From positions 1 to 9,404 of the forward strand of contig DKPS01000130.1 of assembly GCA_002471345.1 (NCBI GenBank): DNA of 9,404 nt, read 5' to 3'. Position numbers and translations under genes: made by a program. The DNA comes from Saprospiraceae bacterium UBA7328. Lineage in GTDB: Bacteria; Bacteroidota; Bacteroidia; Chitinophagales; Saprospiraceae. Positions 1 to 7,012 of the stretch are shown piece by piece. Below the pieces are notes generated by a model. The model searched no databases. It saw nothing but the letters and a program-made list of their open reading frames with translations, and was not told the origin of the DNA. Numbering within the stretch: position 1 is the stretch's first letter; every line of letters starts with the position of its first letter.

Positions 1-287
1 TAGCTATGTCACAATATATGGTGGAGCAATATGATTCATCACTCTATTATGTGGATATAGCAATTGATATTAATCCAGAAGCTGGTTTTCCTTACTCTAC
101 AAAAGCAGAAGCCTATCTCTTGATGGGCGAACTGAACAACTTTTATAAATATATAGATATAGCTGTTTCCAAAGGTTTTGAACTAGAACGATTCTTTGAA
201 GATCATCCTTATAATCTCATAAAAGATCAAAATAAGATGCTGAGAATAATAGAAAAACACAAGGGTAATATGGTCCTAAAAAGATGA
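1..287 (+). CDS. TPR-repeat protein, C-terminal fragment (5' end outside window)
   Basis: The reading frame is open to the left edge (a GCT codon precedes the first visible ATG at position 6), so this is most likely the tail of a longer protein and not a complete 93-residue gene. The visible part resembles a terminal tetratricopeptide repeat: a helix ending in 'AIDINPEAGFPYSTKAEAYL' followed by 'LMGELNNFYKYIDIAVSKGFE', which fits the TPR spacing of small and large residues (A/G at helix contacts, P after the first helix). The following stretch, rich in charged residues and ending in KHKGNMVLKR, is the usual non-repeat tail. TPR units mediate protein-protein contacts; no enzymatic role can be read from the fragment. 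Its TGA stop directly abuts the stop of the convergent minus-strand hydrolase gene. The TPR identity is moderately sure; the role is unknown. Confidence 0.6.
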   Translation, partial: AMSQYMVEQYDSSLYYVDIAIDINPEAGFPYSTKAEAYLLMGELNNFYKYIDIAVSKGFELERFFEDHPYNLIKDQNKMLRIIEKHKGNMVLKR

Positions 288-1370
288 CTAATTCAATTTC
301 AGAACTTCTTCTCTTAATATCTTCTTGTATCTATTATATTCTTCAAAATGTGGAGCGTGAGCTGACTTTTCAAATTCAAAATATTGTTTCAAAGGAGCAT
401 TCAAACTATCGAAGTAAGTCTTAGCCACTACAGTGGAAGTATGCTTATCATATTTACCTTGAATGATGTAGATTGGAAGGTCTAAATTTGGAACAGTCTT
501 GAAAAAATCAATGTTCATAGCATCATCCCATAGATATTTCATAGCCAAACCTGCTCCTTTGAGCATCCCAATCTTATCAAATATGGAATACTCCGGATGC
601 ATGATGTATACCATATATATTTGAAACATAGATTGTTCTACTGGGTTTTCTGGGTTTTCATATTTCCACAATATTTGTCTCTGTTTAAGCATATTTTCAA
701 TCCAATTCTCCTCTAGATAAGGAGGACTTCCAATATCATTCAGCACTTTTATATCTTTTTCATTATGGGCTTTATGGGCCTCTTCAAGAGCATACTGATA
801 AGATATTTTTTCACTCCTCGCTGAAGAAGCCATTTGGCCAATACCTATATAGGCATGAAAAAGATCAGGTCTTTTTTGTGCCATTGTTATTCCAACAGCC
901 GTACCCCAAGAATGTCCTTGAATGTAAATTTTGTCCTTATTGAACCGTTCTTTGAAATATTCTGAAATAACAATACCATCATCAGCAATCTGAACAAGTG
1001 AGATGCTGTGAGGCTCAATATCCTTATGATAACTTCCTCCTATACCTCTTTGGTCCCAGTATATAACTGTGAATAAATCTTCTACATGAGCATTAAGTCG
1101 TCTTATGAATGGCCGATCAGGATTCCCAGGCCCACCATGTAAATGAAGCAATACTGGATTGTTTTTATCCCATCCTCTGATTACAACCCTCTGAGAAACT
1201 CCATTGATCTCAATATTTTCAATCTTACTTATGGAATTCTCTATAATCTGACCTTCATTATTATAAATAGAGTCAGTTTTCTGTGGGCTCCAATGAGACA
1301 AAACGGATAAAAAAATGAATAAGAGGACCCCAATAAGGATAAATATCCACCTTATCCACTTCAACTTCAT
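288..1370 (-). CDS. Membrane-anchored alpha/beta hydrolase, prolyl iminopeptidase (peptidase S33)-like
   Basis: The 360-residue protein has an N-terminal basic segment and one hydrophobic helix (about residues 7-25, WIFILIGVLLFIFL). This is followed by a linker and an alpha/beta hydrolase domain from about residue 50. Diagnostic motifs are HGGPG at 78-82 (oxyanion hole of the S33/proline iminopeptidase family), WDQRG at 105-109, the nucleophile elbow GHSWG with Ser154, the acid Asp308 in GKYDKH, and His338 in SAHAPHF. A helical cap region (about 185-290) lies between the nucleophile and the acid, as in this family. The catalytic triad looks intact, so an active serine hydrolase is likely. Whether it cleaves N-terminal proline, another amide or an ester cannot be read from sequence. 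The hydrophobic helix predicts an inner-membrane anchor with the enzyme facing the periplasm, or an uncleaved signal. The start ATG overlaps by 4 bp the stop of the small membrane protein gene upstream, suggesting translational coupling. No clear Shine-Dalgarno sequence precedes it. Confidence 0.9.
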   Translation of the reverse strand: MKLKWIRWIFILIGVLLFIFLSVLSHWSPQKTDSIYNNEGQIIENSISKIENIEINGVSQRVVIRGWDKNNPVLLHLHGGPGNPDRPFIRRLNAHVEDLFTVIYWDQRGIGGSYHKDIEPHSISLVQIADDGIVISEYFKERFNKDKIYIQGHSWGTAVGITMAQKRPDLFHAYIGIGQMASSARSEKISYQYALEEAHKAHNEKDIKVLNDIGSPPYLEENWIENMLKQRQILWKYENPENPVEQSMFQIYMVYIMHPEYSIFDKIGMLKGAGLAMKYLWDDAMNIDFFKTVPNLDLPIYIIQGKYDKHTSTVVAKTYFDSLNAPLKQYFEFEKSAHAPHFEEYNRYKKILREEVLKLN

Positions 1371-1546
1371 TTCTCAAGGTTTAGAAAAACAGGAGATACA
1401 CACATAGAGACAATGATAATGAATCCAGTAAAAGGAATGATATTTTGATATTTATTTCCGTACCCTATCAAAAGGACCAATAGAACAATAAAAGCTGTAA
1501 TGAATGCGGCAAAAGCAATACTTTCTCTTTTGATATTATTTCTCAT
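1367..1546 (-). CDS. Small two-helix membrane protein (59 aa) coupled to the hydrolase gene
   Basis: Reading the minus strand between the lipoprotein gene and the hydrolase gene gives an uninterrupted 59-codon frame. It begins MRNNIKRESIAFAAFITAFI and ends FLNLEK. A stop codon lies four codons upstream of this ATG (TGA ATA CCA CAA ATG), so the start is well bounded. Its TGA overlaps the hydrolase ATG as ATGA, the classic arrangement for translational coupling. The protein has a basic N-terminus (R2, K6, R7), a hydrophobic helix at about 10-29, a short polar turn (GNKYQN) and a second hydrophobic helix at about 36-55. This gives a hairpin with both ends predicted to be cytoplasmic. I recognise no family. 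Its position suggests a partner or membrane cofactor of the hydrolase, which is inference. The frame fills almost the whole gap, and its composition is clearly that of a membrane protein, which argues against a chance ORF. Confidence 0.6.
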   Translation of the reverse strand: MRNNIKRESIAFAAFITAFIVLLVLLIGYGNKYQNIIPFTGFIIIVSMCVSPVFLNLEK

Positions 1547-1629
1547 TTGTGGTATTCAATAATTCTCTACATCATCAATTTAAGTGTAGAATGAAGTATA
1601 AATGATTTGATTTTGACCAATCAAGAAGG

Positions 1630-2472
1630 TTATTCGATTGATTTCACTTTCAACTCAACAAAGACAGGTTTATGATCACTCAATAGTGATCTGTCTTCTT
1701 TCCCAGAGGATATAACTTCTAGCCCTTTAATGAAAATATGATCCAAAGTGGGATTAAAAATATTGAATATAGCTCTTGCAGTACCATTGACCTCTTTTGA
1801 AGCATGAGTATATCCACCTTCTTTAAATTTGGATATTGTGTTCATAAGGTCTCTTTTGAAGAAGGTATTTAGATCTCCACCCACGATAACAAACTCATTA
1901 TCAGGTATATTCACATTGATATAATTCATAATGTATAATCTCTGGTTCAGTCTTTTATTTCTTCTCATTACGGTTGTCTCAGTATGGGCATTACATATCC
2001 ATAAGGTTTGATCATTCATCTCAGTCCTACAAAAAACTGCGTGTCGCTTTCTGCCATTGCCCTTTTTCTCATGGGGCAAAATCACCTTCTTATGCTCTAA
2101 AATCTTGCTCTTTAATAAGACTGCATTGCCAAAATTCAAATCGAGTTTGTCATTTTTGGTAATTGGATAATACACAAAGTTTAGACCTAAATTTTCTGCG
2201 AGATATTTCACCCCTACCTCATCCATTTCTTGCAAAAGAAAAATGTCAGTATCATCCAAAAGTGAATGACTTTTAATTTCTTTTAGAGCCTCTTCAGGTG
2301 GTATACCATAGTGAATATTGTAAGTGACTACTTTGATTAATTCATCGGGTAAATAATCAAAACCACTTAGATCATTATCATAAAAAACAGGTGAATCTAC
2401 ATCTGTATAAACTAAAACTGATTTACATGAAATCAATAAAGAAAGAATGCAAATAGAAGCAATTTGTCTCAT
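1630..2472 (-). CDS. Endonuclease/exonuclease/phosphatase-superfamily lipoprotein
   Basis: The 280-residue protein starts with a lipoprotein signal (MRQIASICILSLLISC): a short basic n-region, a hydrophobic core and a lipobox LISC with Cys16 as the predicted lipidation site. The rest shows the EEP (DNase I-like / Mg-dependent phosphodiesterase) motif series in order: TYNIHYG with Asn52, LLQEMDE with metal-binding Glu82, NAHTETT with His163, GGDLN with Asp200 and Asn202, LDHIF with Asp244 and His245, and SDHKP with Asp266 and the catalytic His267. All expected catalytic and metal positions are present, so an active phosphodiesterase or nuclease is likely. The substrate (DNA, RNA, phospholipid head group or inositol phosphate) cannot be told from these motifs. 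Lipidation places it in the periplasm or on the outer membrane. It is the first gene of a possible minus-strand unit; the next gene starts 83 bp downstream. No Shine-Dalgarno sequence or clear minus-strand promoter was seen. Confidence 0.9.
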   Translation of the reverse strand: MRQIASICILSLLISCKSVLVYTDVDSPVFYDNDLSGFDYLPDELIKVVTYNIHYGIPPEEALKEIKSHSLLDDTDIFLLQEMDEVGVKYLAENLGLNFVYYPITKNDKLDLNFGNAVLLKSKILEHKKVILPHEKKGNGRKRHAVFCRTEMNDQTLWICNAHTETTVMRRNKRLNQRLYIMNYINVNIPDNEFVIVGGDLNTFFKRDLMNTISKFKEGGYTHASKEVNGTARAIFNIFNPTLDHIFIKGLEVISSGKEDRSLLSDHKPVFVELKVKSIE

Positions 2473-2764
2473 AGATAAATGGTTATGGGATTCATGTAAT
2501 ACTCCATTTTATATTTCGGACATTTAATAAGCATACTATTTAAACGTCATAATTTGCACAAAAAGGATCCCTAGTTGATATAATGCACCCTACTATTCCC
2601 ATTGTTTCACAATAGGCAATTGGCGGTCTTACATATTCTCTGATATTTATCTAAGAGAATCAAAAAAATGACAAATTTTTATATCGGCCATATAATCAAA
2701 GCTTAAATTTAAAGTACAAAGATTCGATTCGGTGTATCAAGGCAAAGGGAGATGTTCTAGTAAG

Positions 2765-2795
2765 TTTTAAAATTTTTATTTACTATTTTAAAATT
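2765..2795. repeat. Twin TTTTAAAATT boxes spaced 21 bp
   Basis: The 10-mer TTTTAAAATT occurs at 2765-2774 and again at 2786-2795. The start-to-start distance is 21 bp, about two turns of B-DNA. Each copy contains the 8-bp palindrome TTTTAAAA. Such an arrangement could be a tandem operator bound on one face of the helix, or intrinsically bent DNA upstream of the LolA-like gene promoter. The local sequence is so AT-rich that chance recurrence is possible, so the regulatory reading is inference. Confidence 0.3.
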
Positions 2796-2850
2796 GAGAT
2801 AAGTTTAACAAAATAGAATTAATCTTTATAGTCATTTTAAAGAATCGTAT

Positions 2851-2880
2851 TTTAGAATAAGGTATGATTAGATATTTTTG
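2851..2880 (+). promoter_or_regulatory. Candidate Bacteroidota-type promoter for the LolA-like gene
   Basis: TATTTTTG at 2873-2880 matches the Bacteroidota -7 consensus TAnnTTTG exactly. The upstream element is weak: TTTAG at 2851-2855 stands in for the -33 TTTG, with a 17-bp gap that is slightly shorter than usual. Transcription would start about 5-10 bases downstream and leave a leader of roughly 20 bases before the ATG at 2910. The -7 match and position are seen directly; promoter activity is inferred. Confidence 0.4.
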
Positions 2881-2909
2881 ACAAATCAAAGAAGTAATTC
2901 TCGCAACAT

Positions 2910-3680
2910 ATGAAACACATTCAAGTCCAAATACAGATTTCAATATTCTGTTTAGTTTTTTCATCTTTTCCTCAAATTGGACAGTCACAGAACCATACAG
3001 CAATTGACATCATAGAAAAAGCTGACAAAAAACAACGAGGAGATTATAGTCAAGGTGAAATGAAAATGAGCATAATTCGACCTGATTGGTCCAGAGAAAC
3101 TACCATGAAAATGTGGTCTTATCAAGATGATCTCTCATTGATTTTAGTAACTGAACCAGCTAGAGATCAAGGCACAGCATTTTTAAAAAGATTCAAAGAA
3201 ATGTGGAACTGGCAACCGTCAATTGATCGGACTATTAAAATGCCACCAAGCATGATGTCGCAGAGTTGGATGGGGTCGGATTTTACTAATGACGACTTGG
3301 TAAAACAGTCATCCATGGTTGTGGACTATACTCATGAGATCACAGGTGAGGATGACTTAGAAGGTCGCCCCTGTTGGGAAATAACTTTAACTCCAAAAGA
3401 TGATGCAGCTGTGGTATGGGGAAAAGTTATTACTTGGATAGATCACAAAGACTACCTCCAACTTAAGACTGAGTTTTATGATGAGGATGACTACTTAGTT
3501 AACACTATGACCGCTAAAGAAATTACCGATTTGGGAGGCAGAATATTACCCCGGATTATGGAAATGGTACCCGCAGATGAAGAAGGCCATATGACTAAAA
3601 TAGAATACTTGAGTCTTGATTTTAGTAAGCCAATCAAAGAATCCTTCTTTTCTGTGAGGAATATGCAGAAGGTGAGGTGA
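2910..3680 (+). CDS. Secreted LolA-like outer-membrane lipoprotein-sorting-type protein
   Basis: The 256-residue protein has an N-terminal signal peptide (hydrophobic core SIFCLVFSSF, predicted cleavage near residue 26 in GQSQ) and no lipobox, so a soluble periplasmic protein is expected. The mature part matches the family usually annotated 'outer membrane lipoprotein-sorting protein' (LolA-like fold). It starts with a helix (IDIIEKADKKQRGDYSQG), then beta-strand stretches such as EMKMSIIRP and TTMKMWSYQDD. The segments RDQGTAFLKRF (86-96), MWNWQPSIDRTIKMPP (98-113) and SQSWMGSDFTNDDL (117-130) are hallmark positions of this family. LolA-fold proteins carry lipids or lipidated proteins across the periplasm in a hydrophobic half-barrel. 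Here the gene precedes two FtsX-type permeases and an ATPase, which makes it the likely periplasmic partner of that ABC transporter. It is unlikely to be housekeeping LolA, which is normally not encoded in this setting. The start at 2910 places the signal peptide correctly. Cargo is unknown. Confidence 0.85.
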   Translation: MKHIQVQIQISIFCLVFSSFPQIGQSQNHTAIDIIEKADKKQRGDYSQGEMKMSIIRPDWSRETTMKMWSYQDDLSLILVTEPARDQGTAFLKRFKEMWNWQPSIDRTIKMPPSMMSQSWMGSDFTNDDLVKQSSMVVDYTHEITGEDDLEGRPCWEITLTPKDDAAVVWGKVITWIDHKDYLQLKTEFYDEDDYLVNTMTAKEITDLGGRILPRIMEMVPADEEGHMTKIEYLSLDFSKPIKESFFSVRNMQKVR

Positions 3681-3704
3681 TCTGAAAAATTCTTATCATT
3701 TCTA

Positions 3705-3734
3705 TATCATATTAAATAATTATTTAATATGATA
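3705..3734. repeat. 30-bp perfect palindrome between LolA-like and permease genes
   Basis: The 15 bases TATCATATTAAATAA are followed at once by their exact reverse complement, giving a perfect 30-bp palindrome. As RNA it would form a 13-bp stem (3705-3717 with 3722-3734) with an AATT loop. A competing pairing exists: CTTATCAT at 3692-3699 is complementary to ATGATAAG at 3729-3736. No U-run follows, so it is not a standard intrinsic terminator. It could be a regulator's operator, a transcript-stabilising 3' hairpin for the LolA-like mRNA, or an attenuator ahead of the permease genes. The rest of the 144-bp gap holds a weaker 5-bp stem (TTAGA 3741-3745 with TCTAA 3751-3755) and a repeated AAAAATTCTT (3685-3694 and 3755-3764). 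Confidence 0.7.
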
Positions 3735-3824
3735 AGTTAATTAGACTTATTCTAAAAAATTCTTTTATGTCCTCTCGACTTAAAAAATTACGACCTTGAG
3801 CTATTACTTATGGAATAAAAATTC

Positions 3825-5054
3825 ATGATCCTCAGCCTCGCATGGCGAAACATATGGCGAAATAAAAGAAGGACCTTCATTACATTAGCAGCTATTGCAT
3901 TTGCTGTCTTTATGTCTGCATTTATGCGTTCATTTCAGGCAGGTGTTTGGGATTCTGCCGTTGATGGCGCCGTGAAAACATATTTTGGTTATGCACAAAT
4001 TCATAAAAATGGATATTGGGACGATCAAAGCATTGAGAATGCTATTCCTTATAAAGCCATAGTAGATAATATTCCATCTCAAATCAATGAAATTAATGAC
4101 TTAGTTCCTCGTATTGAATCATTTGCTCTAGCTTCTGAAGGAGATTTAACTTCTGGTGTATTAGTATTAGGCATATCACCTGAAAAAGAAAATCGTCTCA
4201 CTAATGTCAAAGACAAACTGATTGAGGGAGAATATTTATCATTTGATGACAATTCTGTGCTGGTGGCAAGTGGACTTGCAGAAAAATTAGGTCTGCATCT
4301 CCATGACACTTTAGTTCTCATCTCCCAGGGTTATCATGGTGTGAATGCAGCTGGGAAATACCCAATTTCTGGAATCTTTGAATTTGCACTTCCTGACCTT
4401 AACAAACGACTCTTACTCATGCCAATCCTATGTGCACAAACCTTTTATAGGGCTGAAGGCTTAGCGACTACTATTGCAGTCAATATGGATGATAAGAAAG
4501 AGCTACCAGAAGCTATGAGTCAGCTCAAAACCCTCATCCTACCCAATAAAGAATATGAATTCATGTCCTGGAAAGAACTTATGCCAGAGCTTATAGAAGC
4601 AAGACAATTGGATGAAGCAGGAGGATATATCACCTTAGGAATTCTTTACCTCTTAATAGCTTTTGCATTATTTGGCACCATACTCATGATGACCAAAGAG
4701 AGAAGTTATGAATTCGGAGTTCTTACTGCCATTGGTATGGGACGATGGAAGTTATTTTTGACCGTATGGATAGAGACTATCATTTTAGGTTTTCTAGGAT
4801 CTGCACTAGGAATCCTTATCAGTATGCCCATAATATATTATTTGAAAGTGAATCCTATTACTGTGGATATGATGGCAGGTGATGCTACCGAGGCGTTTGA
4901 AAAATTTGGAATGAGCGGAGACCTACCGACTGCTTTCGAATTTGACATATTTGCCAATCAAGCAATTTTCATTTTCATTTTGACAAGTTTGATGGCGCTA
5001 TATGCCCTTTATAGCATCATGAGACTTGATCCAGTAAAATCCATGAGGGCTTAG
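3825..5054 (+). CDS. ABC transporter permease, FtsX/MacB family (first of two)
   Basis: The 409-residue protein has the FtsX/MacB-type permease layout. A cytoplasmic N-terminal amphipathic start (MILSLAWRNIWRNKRRT) leads into helix 1 at about 18-36. A long extracytoplasmic domain (about 40-265) follows, then helices 2-4 at about 268-289, 310-338 and 378-398. ERSYEFGVLTAIGM at 292-305 is the conserved cytoplasmic segment between helices 2 and 3, close to where the ATPase docks. This family does not form a classic import channel; LolCE and MacB members act on substrates on the periplasmic side by mechanotransmission. The next gene encodes a paralog, so a LolC/LolE-like heterodimer with the downstream ATPase is likely. 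The ATG at 3825 is the sensible start because the preceding ATG at 3810 runs straight into TAA. Substrate is unknown. LolA-like and barrel neighbours suggest lipids or lipoproteins bound for the outer membrane. Confidence 0.9.
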   Translation: MILSLAWRNIWRNKRRTFITLAAIAFAVFMSAFMRSFQAGVWDSAVDGAVKTYFGYAQIHKNGYWDDQSIENAIPYKAIVDNIPSQINEINDLVPRIESFALASEGDLTSGVLVLGISPEKENRLTNVKDKLIEGEYLSFDDNSVLVASGLAEKLGLHLHDTLVLISQGYHGVNAAGKYPISGIFEFALPDLNKRLLLMPILCAQTFYRAEGLATTIAVNMDDKKELPEAMSQLKTLILPNKEYEFMSWKELMPELIEARQLDEAGGYITLGILYLLIAFALFGTILMMTKERSYEFGVLTAIGMGRWKLFLTVWIETIILGFLGSALGILISMPIIYYLKVNPITVDMMAGDATEAFEKFGMSGDLPTAFEFDIFANQAIFIFILTSLMALYALYSIMRLDPVKSMRA

Positions 5055-6275
5055 ATGAAAATGATTTTATCCATAGCGTGGCGTAACATTTGGCGGAATA
5101 AGACTCGTAGTTGGGTGGTCATAGGATCTATACTTGTGGGTATATGGTCAATACTTTTTATGCTTTCTTTTTCTTATGGGCTCATCACCACTTATGTAGA
5201 TAATACAATTAGGTATCAGAGCTCTCATATACAAATTCACAATCCCGATTGGAAAGAAGATCAAGAAGTAGAGTTTACTCTTGAAAACACAGAGTCTGTT
5301 CTCCAATACATTAATAATCAGTCCTATCAATCTTCGGCAACACAAAGGACCTTAGTCAATGGAATGGTACGCAGTAGTAGAGGGGCTCGAGGGGCCATGA
5401 TAAAAGGAATTCATTCTGAAAAAGAAGGCCAAGTATCCCATATTGATCAAAAAATAGTAGAAGGAAAATACTTCACCGAGAATAAAAAGAATGAAATCAT
5501 AATTGCTCAGAAATTGGCCGAAAGATTAAAACTGAAAATTCGTAAAAAACTGGTTCTGCAGTTCCAAAATGCTCAAGGAGATATTGTAGCTGGTTCATTC
5601 AGAATTATTGGCTTATTCAGTACAGCAAATACGCTTTATGATGAAAGTTTTGTTATGATAAAGCAGACCGATCTCAATCGTCTCTTGGTATTACCCAATG
5701 CCAGCCATGAGATAGCGGTATTTTTAGACGATTCTAAAGAACTGGCACAAGTAAAGTCTGATATACAAAACCAATTCCCTCATTTACTTATTGAAGATTA
5801 TAAAGAAATCTCCCCAGATGCGAATCTGTATGAATCACAGATGGAAGTATCACACCGCATATTCATTACCATTTTCATGCTGGCTCTCATTTTTGGTATC
5901 ATTAACACTATGCTCATGGCTGTGCTAGAGCGTAATAAAGAACTTGGAATGCTGATGGCATTAGGAATGAATAAGACTAGAGTTTTCTTTATGATAGTCT
6001 TTGAAACCTTAATGTTAGGAATTATTGCTCTTCCTTTTGGGCTCATATTATCATGGTTATCAATAACTTATTTTGGTAAACATGGAGTGGACCTTTCTGC
6101 TTTTTCAGATGGTATGGAACAGTTTGGCATGAGCACTTTGATCAAATCTTATATACCTACAGAATTATATTTTTCTTTATCTACAGCTACTGTTTTCACT
6201 GCTCTTTTAGCCTCGATTTATCCGGCTATCAAAGCAATTAATCTGAAACCAATAGAGGCAATGCGTAAAATTTAG
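5055..6275 (+). CDS. ABC transporter permease, FtsX/MacB family (second of two)
   Basis: This 406-residue paralog of the preceding protein has the same plan: helix 1 at about 19-42, an extracytoplasmic domain at about 45-265, and helices 2-4 at about 269-291, 310-338 and 371-391. The cytoplasmic segment ERNKELGMLMALGM (292-305) aligns with the equivalent segment of its partner. Both paralogs carry an FGMS tetrapeptide in the outer loop between helices 3 and 4 (357-360 here, 361-364 in the partner). The gene begins immediately after the TAG stop of the first permease with no gap, so the two are almost certainly cotranslated and likely form a heterodimer. Two starts compete: ATG at 5055, with GAGGG at 5045-5049 upstream, and ATG at 5061, which would give MILSIAWRNIWRN and match the partner's N-terminus exactly in register. 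Either choice changes only two residues. Confidence 0.9.
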   Translation: MKMILSIAWRNIWRNKTRSWVVIGSILVGIWSILFMLSFSYGLITTYVDNTIRYQSSHIQIHNPDWKEDQEVEFTLENTESVLQYINNQSYQSSATQRTLVNGMVRSSRGARGAMIKGIHSEKEGQVSHIDQKIVEGKYFTENKKNEIIIAQKLAERLKLKIRKKLVLQFQNAQGDIVAGSFRIIGLFSTANTLYDESFVMIKQTDLNRLLVLPNASHEIAVFLDDSKELAQVKSDIQNQFPHLLIEDYKEISPDANLYESQMEVSHRIFITIFMLALIFGIINTMLMAVLERNKELGMLMALGMNKTRVFFMIVFETLMLGIIALPFGLILSWLSITYFGKHGVDLSAFSDGMEQFGMSTLIKSYIPTELYFSLSTATVFTALLASIYPAIKAINLKPIEAMRKI

Positions 6276-6285
6276 AAATTCACCC

Positions 6286-6954
6286 ATGGAGATTATAAAA
6301 GCAACAGGCATACACAAGACTTACAATCCCGATAAAATTCCTGTACATGCATTGAGAGGAGTGGATTTAGGTATAGAGAAAGGAGAATTCACGGCTATTG
6401 TAGGGCCGTCAGGATCTGGAAAAACAACCTTGCTCAACATTATAGGAGGACTAGATACTCCTGATAAAGGAAGCATAATAATAAACAACACTGATATTTC
6501 ATCCTTCAAGGATAATGAGATGATCAATTTTAGACGGGATAATATTGGTTTTGTTTTTCAAGCTTATAATCTCATTCCTGTTCTCACAGCCAAAGAAAAT
6601 GTAGAATTTGTAATGGTGCTACAAAATAGAAACCTCAAAGAAAGAACTGAAAGAGCTGAAGAACTTCTGAATGCTGTAGACCTGGGTGACAAAATGGACA
6701 AAAGGCCGTCAGAACTTTCAGGTGGGCAACAACAAAGAGTAGCTGTGGCAAGGGCATTGGCATCAAATCCTACTTTCGTTTTAGCAGATGAACCTACAGC
6801 TAATCTCGATTCTACTACTACGGCGAACCTTCTGGATATGATGTTAGAACTAAATCAAAAGGAAAAAATGACATTTGTATTCAGTACTCATGATCAGAGA
6901 GTTATTGATCGTGCAAGAAGGGTGATTACTTTGGTGGATGGGAAGATAGTTTAG
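6286..6954 (+). CDS. ABC transporter ATP-binding protein, LolD/MacB type
   Basis: The 222-residue protein is a complete ABC nucleotide-binding subunit of the length usual for LolD and FtsE relatives. Visible motifs are Walker A GPSGSGKTT at 40-48 with Lys46, the Q-loop Gln92 in FVFQAYNLIP, the signature LSGGQQQR at 144-151, Walker B FVLADE at 164-169 with catalytic Glu169, the D-loop NLD at 173-175 and the switch His202 in STHD. LNIIGGLDTPDKG after Walker A is typical of the LolD/MacB/SalX branch that pairs with FtsX-type permeases. It starts 10 bp after the second permease, so it should power that permease pair. The complex would sit at the inner membrane with this subunit in the cytoplasm. 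All catalytic residues are present. There is no fused permease domain, unlike true MacB. Confidence 0.95.
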   Translation: MEIIKATGIHKTYNPDKIPVHALRGVDLGIEKGEFTAIVGPSGSGKTTLLNIIGGLDTPDKGSIIINNTDISSFKDNEMINFRRDNIGFVFQAYNLIPVLTAKENVEFVMVLQNRNLKERTERAEELLNAVDLGDKMDKRPSELSGGQQQRVAVARALASNPTFVLADEPTANLDSTTTANLLDMMLELNQKEKMTFVFSTHDQRVIDRARRVITLVDGKIV

Positions 6955-7012
6955 ACAATAGAGGTAAAAGATATTATGAAATTCTGAATTCATTTAAAGA
7001 CAAAACATCAAT

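Larger units (their letters stand above)
2473..2909. other. Non-coding divergent intergenic region
   Basis: This stretch separates the start of the minus-strand lipoprotein gene from the start of the plus-strand LolA-like gene, so it should carry promoters for both directions. The plus-strand ATGs I translated here stop within about 6-13 codons. The only longer minus-strand frame begins inside the LolA-like gene and has no coding character. The right half is very AT-rich. It holds paired TTTTAAAATT boxes and a TAnnTTTG element near the LolA-like gene, both listed separately. A short hairpin, ATTGT-TTC-ACAAT, lies near 2601-2613 but has only a 5-bp stem. I found no tRNA, riboswitch or mobile-element signature. 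Confidence 0.7.

Noticed and set aside
1974..2162. 62-residue plus-strand frame
   Set aside because: It lies wholly inside the EEP lipoprotein gene on the other strand, is Ser/His/Cys-rich without any domain, and is a shadow frame.
2473..2909. Search for a tRNA, riboswitch, CRISPR repeats or insertion-sequence ends in the divergent region
   Set aside because: No cloverleaf, regularly spaced repeats, transposase remnant or terminal inverted repeats were seen.
2788..3003. 71-residue minus-strand frame in the divergent region
   Set aside because: It begins inside the LolA-like signal-peptide region and runs into AT-rich intergenic DNA; composition and position indicate chance.
3741..3764. Possible intrinsic terminator (TTAGA...TCTAA stem with downstream AT tract)
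   Set aside because: The stem is only 5 bp with almost no GC, and the tract following it on the + strand is A-rich, not a U-run.
6286..6954. Naming the ATPase lolD and the permeases lolC/lolE
   Set aside because: The motifs are shared by the whole LolD/MacB/FtsE branch, and the gene context differs from housekeeping lolCDE, so a symbol would overstate the evidence.
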